From Latrodectus hesperus (Eukaryota > Arthropoda > Arachnida > Araneae > Theridiidae), in contig CM075862.1 of NCBI GenBank assembly GCA_037975125.1, forward strand, positions 40,204,024 through 40,268,023: 64,000 bases of DNA, in the 5' to 3' direction. The position numbers were made by a program, and so were the translations under genes. Within the stretch, counting starts at the first letter, position 1. Every line of letters starts with the position of its first letter. Under the pieces are notes generated by a model. The model made no database searches. It was not told the DNA's origin and saw only the letters and a list, made by a program, of their open reading frames with translations. Positions 56,268-64,000 of the stretch are shown piece after piece.

Positions 56268-57243
56268 GAAAATTACAGATTATATGAAAATAACATTCCT
56301 ATATATACACATGAATTGAATTGAGAAACATTGACTTTAGGAAAGCAATTCCATGATTGATTTCTCTTAATCCAAGAAGACATTATCATCTTGGATCATA
56401 TAAACATTTAAAAGTCAAATTTACGTTTATATGTAATCTATTTTAAAAATTACAGCTCTTTATTAATCTTACGTATTATTTGGCGGATCGATTTTCGCTA
56501 GTATTTGCAATGGTTTCTCTTCCTACAATTCGGATAACAATTTTTAAAGTTTTTTCAGTTTCTTATGATTAAATTTGCAAAAATCAAGATAATTAAAATA
56601 TACTAAGATTAAAGTCTTGAAAATTCAACAGAATACGATTAAATAATCTTCAAGGCAACTGTCGATTATTAATGTTGTTAGACATGCTTTGCAGAGTTAG
56701 TTACCTTTTTGAAACATAAAGTTGCAAGAAATTCCCTTAAATAATTGCATATCTTTTAATAAATCCATTAATAAGCATTTGATTCTAAAATAAATTGGTT
56801 CTGTTTCAAATCTTAATACTAAACTATCTCTAACTTTGTATTCAGTGCGAAAAAATGAAGTAAAAAGTCAACAAAACTTGTTAAAATATCTCTAGCGGAA
56901 GTTAAGTTCATTTTGATCTATGGTTATATTGTGTTGTGGTAATTCCAATTTCGGGGATTGAGTTATGAATGGATTTGTAGAACTTAATGGCAAGTTGTTT
57001 TGATAATCTTAATCTTAGATTGATGTCTAAGAAGAAAATATGTATACAGTTTTTAGATATAATTATCAAAGCCGTATCGATTAATATGTATTCCATTCAA
57101 ACTAATAATTAAGTACAAAAATTATTCAGAGAGCTACTAATTAATCAAACCTTATGATCAACACCAGGTTCAATAGTTTAGGTTCATATTCTCTTCCTAA
57201 ATATTTTTAAACACTTTTATTGTATTTTTTCTGCATATTATAT
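56268..57243. other. AT-rich non-coding stretch
   Basis: Nothing recognised. Confidence 0.5.
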
Positions 57244-57308
57244 TACAAATAAAATTATTAATAATAAATAATAAAATTAATAAATTAATAATAAAATTAT
57301 TAATATAA
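57244..57308. repeat. (AATAAT)-rich low-complexity run
   Basis: Irregular AATAAA/TTAATAAT units directly 5' of a SINE head. Confidence 0.8.
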
Positions 57309-57378
57309 TTAAGTGGTTAGCCCTCCTGACTCCTGAGCTGTGGGACCCGAGTTCAAATCCCGGTTCGTGCATGGATGT
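57309..57378 (+). mobile_element. tRNA-derived SINE head fragment, copy F
   Basis: Only the tRNA-like 70 bases remain: AGTGGTTAGCCCTCCTGACT, then box B GAGTTCAAATCCC (57349-57361) and CGGTTCGTGCATGGATG. The body and tail seen in copies A-C are missing. A head retained without its 3' body is the reverse of the usual 5' truncation and suggests a later deletion. It is not a functional tRNA: the cloverleaf 3' acceptor half is absent. Confidence 0.82.
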
Positions 57379-58249
57379 TAAAAATAACTGCATATTATAA
57401 AGATGAGATTTTGTAAGAAGTCAACTAACAACTTAAGAATTAATTGTTTTCTTTACTACGTGTAAGATTTTCCCTGGTGCATATTTTCTTAAAGTGAGAT
57501 CTCACGATAACATTTCTAAATTTACTCAGAACTCTACCCAGCTTTATTATAATTGAAATAATAGTGCTTATGCTGCACCAAACTTTCATTGATATTAGAA
57601 AAATATATTAGTTATAATTTCTGTGCGCTTATAATTTAAATATTTCATTCACTAGATTTTTTTATATATTTTTTTATTATTTTTTTTCACAAATTTATCC
57701 ATTTGAAACTTCATTTTCCATTGATATGAAACTTGAAACATTTACCGTCACTTAAACTTCACTAAATATTAAAAGTTTAAATTTTATATACACTTACGAA
57801 TTGGGAATAGTAATAAAAGTAACACTTTGGACCATTTATTGCTTCAAATAATGTTTTGAATATATTCAAGGATTTATTATAGAAGAAAGTTTAAAATATC
57901 ATCATATTTGTGAGAAGAATAGCCACAAGCATCAAAAATTTCTTTGACGTCTGTGTGGGTGGACTTTAACTTTAGGAAAATAAAAGAATAATTTCTAAAA
58001 TTCTAGAAGTATTCCTAAATAAGATTTAACCTCTCGTTGTAAGTTCTTTTAATACTTGATGACTTATGCCATCTCTCATATTTTTTTACGAAATGTATAA
58101 TTTTTTTTAACAAAAATATTAATTTGCCATAAAATTAATTACACTAAGAAAGGAAATGGAAATTTAACACAGATGTTTCCGTAAAAAATTGCAGCAAAAA
58201 ATTAATTCTACAATCTAAAAAAAATGTTCAAACATCGAATAGTCTTCTT
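57379..58249. other. AT-rich non-coding stretch
   Basis: Nothing recognised. Confidence 0.5.
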
Positions 58250-58510
58250 TTATTTTTCTTTCTATATAGCCCCTGTGATGTCCCCCACAATTCGCTTGGG
58301 TTAACTTAATCGATATCAGTTTTGTCAAGTCGAGCTCGTTAGTACGACGGCCTAGTCTGCCTTCAACAAAGGATCCTTATGTAATATAGGACTTCCCCCC
58401 GAACCCTCTTCCTATGCCCCCTCACCCCTCATACCCTTTTTAAAAACGTCCCTTTCACAGTTACGCAGAACGGGGAATAGTGGTATGAGAACCGAAACAT
58501 ACCAGTTTCA
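58250..58510. other. C-rich island, possibly including a SINE 3' end
   Basis: The strong C-skew (CCCCCC near 58397, CCCCTCACCCC near 58420) is unusual here. The part at 58318-58365 (TTGTCAAGTCGAGCTCGTTA on the plus strand) loosely aligns with the 3' body of the minus-strand SINE at 27480-27510, so this may be an old SINE fragment in minus orientation. A homeodomain-like TTAATCGATATC lies at about 58308. Confidence 0.35.
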
Positions 58511-60227
58511 CATGTTTAAATGTACAAATATATGACATATTTGAATGTTAAACGGAAAACAATGTGACCATCTCCATTTTAAGATATTTTAGTAACTGAA
58601 TATTATTTGAAAAATTTAACATTCGTTTAATATTTATGATCAAAATCTAAGTAGAGATCTATAAGAAAAAGGAAAAAAAGAAGGGTATAAAAAATTATTC
58701 TGAGATTTCAAAGTATCAGTAATGAAATATCTTTATATCAATTAATTATTTCAGTCACATGAATATTTAATAATAAACGTCAAATTTTTAAGGACTAAAA
58801 CACCTTGAAACAAAAATATTTTAGAGTTTCTATGGATTTATATATATATTTTTAAAATAATACACATTCATTTGTATATCAACTTAAGTTGAAATTTATG
58901 CTTTACCCTGAACTTTTAAGTTTTAATTTCTTAAAAACTTTATTTTTTCTACCATTTTTTGATAAATGTATTTAATATCTATTTAATAACTTCAATGAAT
59001 CTGTAATAAGTTAAACTTGATACGTGCTGAATAAAGAGGAACAATTTCATAATCTTCTGTAGATAAATTATATCTTTTTAAAAGATTTAAATAATAAGTA
59101 TATGATAAAAATGTTGCTTAAAAGTCTTACAGATTCATAATACTTAAAATATAAATTTAATCTTTATATCGTAATTTCATTATTCAATCAAATATCTTTT
59201 AAATCTAAATGATATATCATAAATGAAAAGTATTTTATGAGCTCGTTAAATTATGATTAAACAGAATAAAAGCATTAAATTTTGATGAATATATCAAATT
59301 TTATATAGTTATTCATATTCTCCTGCTTAATTCATTAATTCAATTCCAACTTCAAGTGCAAATGTTTGCAGCGGCTTAAAATCTCCATTAAATTATTACA
59401 ACCATTGAATTAAATTATGTATGAAGGTAGAAGCAGTGAAATGAAAAATAAATGGATCAAACCAATTTTCTTATGTTTCGAAGGATTAAGTGATTAGTTA
59501 TTTCTGATACTTTTTTCAAATGTAAGATGATGGTATTCTTATGAAGCATCAAAAGTATAATCTTATTTAAGTTTCCTATATTTAACATATTTATAACCCT
59601 GTGAGTCTTAAGATTACAAAATAAGTTGATGAATGTAAGCCGAAAAGGAAAATTAGCAATTTTAAGATAATAAACCTTCATAAGATGTGCATTCTACAAG
59701 AAAAATAATTAAGTTCGTGATACTTTTTAGCAGTGTTGAACCTAAATAGATAAAGAAAATCATTAATATGAGCATTTTCCGAAAAATGAATCTAGATTGA
59801 TATGCATAATGCTTTCCATTGCGAAATATGTAATAAGAAATATTATATAGTTAAGTTATAATGCTTTGCTATCTTTTACAACCTACAAGTTTATTAAGAA
59901 TATAACTACCTAATTAAGATATAATATTTCTAAACATAGTATAAATTTGTTCAAAAATAAGACACTTAATAAATTATTTTACTGTAGAGTCTACTCAGTT
60001 TACAAATTTTATGAGAAGCTAAATTCATTTTACACACGGAAGCAGATTTTCCACTGTTTTTATCATCAGATCGTACTATCGATAAAAGGTAAATAATAAA
60101 ATATGAAAAAAGTTTTGCAAAAGGCAAATGAATAAAGAAAAGGTATCGGCCATATTAAAATCTATTTCTTACATTTGTTTTTAAAGCATTAATGTACAAT
60201 TCCAAAATACTTATGATTGCAATATAG
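58511..60227. other. AT-rich non-coding stretch
   Basis: Nothing recognised. Confidence 0.5.
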
Positions 60228-60240
60228 TTAGTTGCGAATG

Positions 60241-60416
60241 GTTGGTTGGTTTGTCGCTTAACGGTCATTTTTTGCACAGCAGGGCTAATTAGACTGGGAA
60301 CTACTGTTTAAAGTGGACTCCGAACCACTACAAACATCCATGCCCAAGGGGAGATTCGAACCCACGAACTGTTCAACGGAAGGCAAGAGCGCTAACCATT
60401 CGGCTGCCAGCTCGGC
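60241..60416 (-). mobile_element. tRNA-derived SINE, second family, copy G, with target-site duplication
   Basis: 176 bp in minus orientation between perfect 13-bp duplications TTAGTTGCGAATG (60228-60240 and 60417-60429). The minus strand starts CCGAGCTGGCAGCCGAATGG, has box A-like TGGTTAGCGCTCTTGCC and box B GGGTTCGAATCTC, then TTGGGCATGGATG. Its 3' end reads GACCGTTAAGCGACAAACCA, matching copy E at 26466. Confidence 0.92.
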
Positions 60417-60429
60417 TTAGTTGCGAATG

Positions 60430-60839
60430 ATTCAAATATAAAAATTAAACATAACTATATATGATTGTTGATAATGATGAGAAATTGTAAAACATTACTC
60501 TTCTCCTGTTAAATTGATTATTTTCATTTATTTTTCTTTATGAATTTATTTGAAAAATAACGAATATATCAAAATAAATAAAGAGTAAGATTAGACTTCA
60601 GATAAAAGTACAAAAGAAAAAAATAATTTTATAAAACTATCACATGAAGTCATTCAAAAAACTATCTTAAAAATCGAAATTCCAATGTAATAGTTAATGA
60701 TTTCCACATGATAAATATACACGAAGACTATCCCTGTTCAGTAATGGAATCTGAATGGAATGATAGTAACGCAATCATTTTTTAAACTTTATACATGCAA
60801 TTACACTAGTTAATAAACTGTTTCACAGCACGCTGAAAA
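60430..60839. other. AT-rich non-coding stretch
   Basis: Nothing recognised. Confidence 0.5.
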
Positions 60840-61260
60840 GTGAAATGAGCTCTTTCTGAACCAAATCCTCATTCGCTTCCGAAAGCTAGCTAATTTCACT
60901 CGATTCACTTTGCCCCGAACCCCTTCATTCCCTCCCCCACAGGACCCCCCCCCACTTCTGTTTCAGAACAGTGCGTGTAGGTAACGAAGCATTTTATTAG
61001 AGTAACTAGGTATTGGAATTCTAAGATACAAAGCGAAAGGAATTTCGGATACAGAGAAGTGGGGGTGGGAACCAGAGTATCCCAGCAATGATTTACGAAG
61101 CAAGATTTTCTCAGGGGTTGTTGCAAGCTGCCTCCACTATTTTTGAAACTGATAACGCGGTGTGGTTAGCCAAGCGAATTGGAAGAATCCTTTTCCAATT
61201 AAGAAAAGAGTTCATCGCAGAAGATGCTGTTTATCTTGTACCTTCCGGTGAAAAGAATTG
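60840..61260. other. Higher-complexity non-coding island
   Basis: It contains a CCCCCCCCC run (about 60945) and AGTGGGGGTGGGAACC (about 61060), which partly complement each other over ~115 bases, and AGCTAGCTAATTTCACTCG near 60885. A 73-codon minus-strand frame (60905-61126) matches nothing known. Candidate regulatory sequence, weakly supported. Confidence 0.3.
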
Positions 61261-62152
61261 ATGGAATTATATTCAGGAAATTTTGAGAAATATCTTCCCA
61301 CAATTTTCTTATGTCCCAGATATTGATTTCCTCTTTTATGAGACTTCTTATTCGTTCTTTTTTTTACAGAAATTCAATATTATCAATAGATTGTATTACG
61401 AACAATTTTCAATATTAGTATGGTTTATTTTGCTACATTACTTGATTCATTAGACGTATTCGAAATACTTATGAAAAATTATCAAGCAAATCAGATAGAT
61501 TATGGTATAATCGAAATATTCAAGATATAAAATTCACAAAGTAAATATTTATAATCAATACAGATGGTATCATTTATATACTGGTATTAAAAATATAAGT
61601 AAGATAAATTACTCCTGTATTAAGAATACAAAGCAGAAATTAGAAAATATGCATATACAATTCATATAAGTTAAATTAATAATGAACACTAATTTTGTTT
61701 TAAAATTGTATTAATTACATCGTTTCGATATTTTGTATTGTTAGATTCTTCGTCATAAATAATAGATAAGACATTCTGATTTTATAATTTTAATCACCAT
61801 TAATTATGAGAGTAATTTATTTTGCTAAGATTTATAAATGATTTACTATAATTAATTCGCATAAAATACTTTATTGTCAAATTTTTAAATAAGTAATTTT
61901 ATATTATCATATTTATATCTAATTAAATTCATTTAATCTTTAATTAGTGAAAGTTGTTAATAATATTTACATTAACGTGTCTCTTACTGCTAGTTTAATT
62001 TTATGTAGTATTAGTACAAAAATGTCTTAATTAAATTTTTGAAAGTTTTCGAGAGAGAATGTTTTCTCAGGAAAAAAAATTATTTAACATGTTTATAAAT
62101 GTTTGTTTTTTTAAAAGTATTAAAATATTTAGTATAAAATTATTAAAAAAAA
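61261..62152. other. AT-rich non-coding stretch
   Basis: Nothing recognised. Confidence 0.5.
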
Positions 62153-62202
62153 TACTCATTTAAATAAAACTCTTTTTTTAAAGAGTTTTATTTAAATGAG
62201 TA
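62153..62202. repeat. Perfect 23-bp inverted repeat with a 4-base loop
   Basis: 62153-62175 and 62180-62202 are exact reverse complements around TTTT. The arms begin TACTCATTTAAATAAAACTC. As DNA it would cruciform and as RNA it would form a 23-bp hairpin with a minimal loop. No flanking target duplication was found. Confidence 0.9.
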
Positions 62203-64000
62203 AACTTGAGCCTATGAAATCATATTAATTTTTATTCCAGAAACTTTTTGTTTTAAAATAAAATAAATTTCTTTTTCTCTTAAAAATTATTATCTGAAAG
62301 TAAAATATATAAGCACACTTAACTACAAAATAAAAGAGAAATTTTTTGATCGTATTTTTGTAAACTATGTGAGAAAAGGTATTTGAAGGTAAATAAAGAG
62401 TTTTAATCTGTTTATTGTACTTAAGTAATATAATTTTTAAATGGTCAAATATTATTTTGACCTGACTGGACAATGAAATGATATATATATAACTGTTTTG
62501 TATATTAATTATATTAATGACTCATATATATATGTATGTACATTATTATATAGTAAGTATATTAAAATTAATTTAATTGCAATGTAACCTAAAAAATTCA
62601 TAAATTTTATTTGTCAAACCATTTTTTATCAATTAAACATTAATTTTTAAAAAATTACATGTATATTGCAGAAATTTTAAATATATATTTATGAAAACAA
62701 TTTATATGAATACATTATCTAAAAGTAAATTTTAAAATGATTAATGCTTGAATAGAAAAGTTGAAAAATAATAAATAAAAAAACACAGAAAAGTATTAAA
62801 ATAAAAGTGACCAAAAATTAAAAAAAATAAGGAAATAAGTGGAAAGTTTTCAAAATTGTTAGTGTAGAGAATTAAGGCAAACTACACAAGACACAAGTAA
62901 TCTGGGCTCTAATGCTTTTAACCAAAATAATCGTAAAATAAAAAAGATAAAATTGAAGAAAAGCTTTACAAAATAAAAGGAATGGAATTATAGAAATAAA
63001 ATAGAAACAGTTATACAAATAAAAAATCATGTTTAGATAATAAAAGTAATGCAAAATTTTACAAAAAATATGAGAATATGTGTAGGAATATTAAGATTTA
63101 AATGTAAAAATAAATATTTCAAACCAGATTAAAAAGGAATTTTCTAAGTTTTAGACTCTAAGAAGCTTATCACTTTGATCATATATTATTCGATTAAGGA
63201 AAACGAATGGACTCATTTTCAAAGTTCTTAATCTTTTCATATATTGTAGTATTAAAGAATTTTGAAAAGACTTTTCTTGCAAGAAAAATAGATTAATATA
63301 AATTTTCAAATACATATAAAATGAAATTATTTTCATATTGTTATACGATTTGTGTATATCAGATTTCTGTGCTTATAATTACATTTTTTTCATGATTAAA
63401 TTCAAATAATATATAACTGTTAATTTAATGAAATCTAATATTCATAAATAAATAATACGAAATTTTATCTGAAATTTCAATTTACTACATTTTTCTTTTA
63501 GCTTTGTTAAAGATGAAAAGGTAGCGGTGACTCAAAAAACATATTTAGAGCAAATATAAAAATGAAATCAATGAATACTTTATTTTCTAATCACGAGACG
63601 CAACTCAAATTAAGGAATACAATGAAATTTTAAGAATTCAGTAATCAGTAATATTGAAATAACATATGAATGCTCTGTGTAACATATATTACTGGAAACA
63701 GTTATGAAGTTTTTATATTTAAATAATTATTTTTTTACTTCTTCTGTGAAAAACAGTTCCAGTCAATTGACAGTTATTCATATTCAAACAAAATCTAAGT
63801 CAGTTTTAACCATGAAAAATTGAGGCTAAATATTAACGATTTATTGAAATTAACAACGATGTATCACCAATTTTTTGTGCAACTTCCCATGGTTAATATA
63901 TTATAGTCTTGTGTATCATGTTATTTTGATATACCAATTTCTAAAATTGAAGTTTTCATTCAACCATTATTTAGAATGTCTTAATGACCCACAAAATTGA
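62203..64000. other. AT-rich non-coding stretch to window end
   Basis: Nothing recognised. Confidence 0.5.

Overview
The window is very AT-rich eukaryotic DNA dominated by introns, intergenic sequence and mobile-element debris. It carries one confidently recognised coding exon, many (AT)n microsatellites, several tRNA-derived SINE copies with Pol III box A/box B heads, a mariner relic, a 5'-truncated non-LTR retrotransposon and a pair of hAT-like MITEs. The exon is closest in feel to the animal heparan sulfate 3-O-sulfotransferase 3/B group. Together with the SINE and transposon types this points to an arthropod, most likely a spider or other arachnid. The species call is inference from the general look of the repeats, not a database match.

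Layout. 1-14.7 kb: AT-rich sequence with repeat relics (a 129-bp insertion near 2.5 kb, a dispersed repeat present twice at 5.0 and 5.4 kb, a Tigger/pogo-like relic at 6.0-6.6 kb, a possible Tc1 relic at 8.1-8.3 kb) and one higher-complexity island at 10.9-11.3 kb. 14.77-15.39 kb, minus strand: terminal coding exon of a heparan sulfate glucosamine 3-O-sulfotransferase. No 5' exon was found, so if the rest of the gene lies to the right, everything from 15.39 kb to the window end is intron. 17.7-27.8 kb: five SINE copies, with an island at 23.1-23.8 kb. 29.0-29.8 kb: mariner transposase relic. 34.95-35.26 kb: LINE tail flanked by a perfect 14-bp target-site duplication. 42.5-45.3 kb: a TATA-containing island, then two inverted copies of a MITE with a miRNA-precursor-like hairpin between them. 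47.0-61.3 kb: further islands, long perfect hairpins and two more SINEs. 61.3-64 kb: AT-rich with one 23-bp-arm hairpin.

No operon, CRISPR array, rRNA or functional tRNA gene is visible. I found no multi-gene system. The items most worth following up are the long hairpins, the inverted MITE pair, a small dispersed repeat family with a shared 3' end, and the non-coding islands that stand out from the AT-rich background and could be regulatory.
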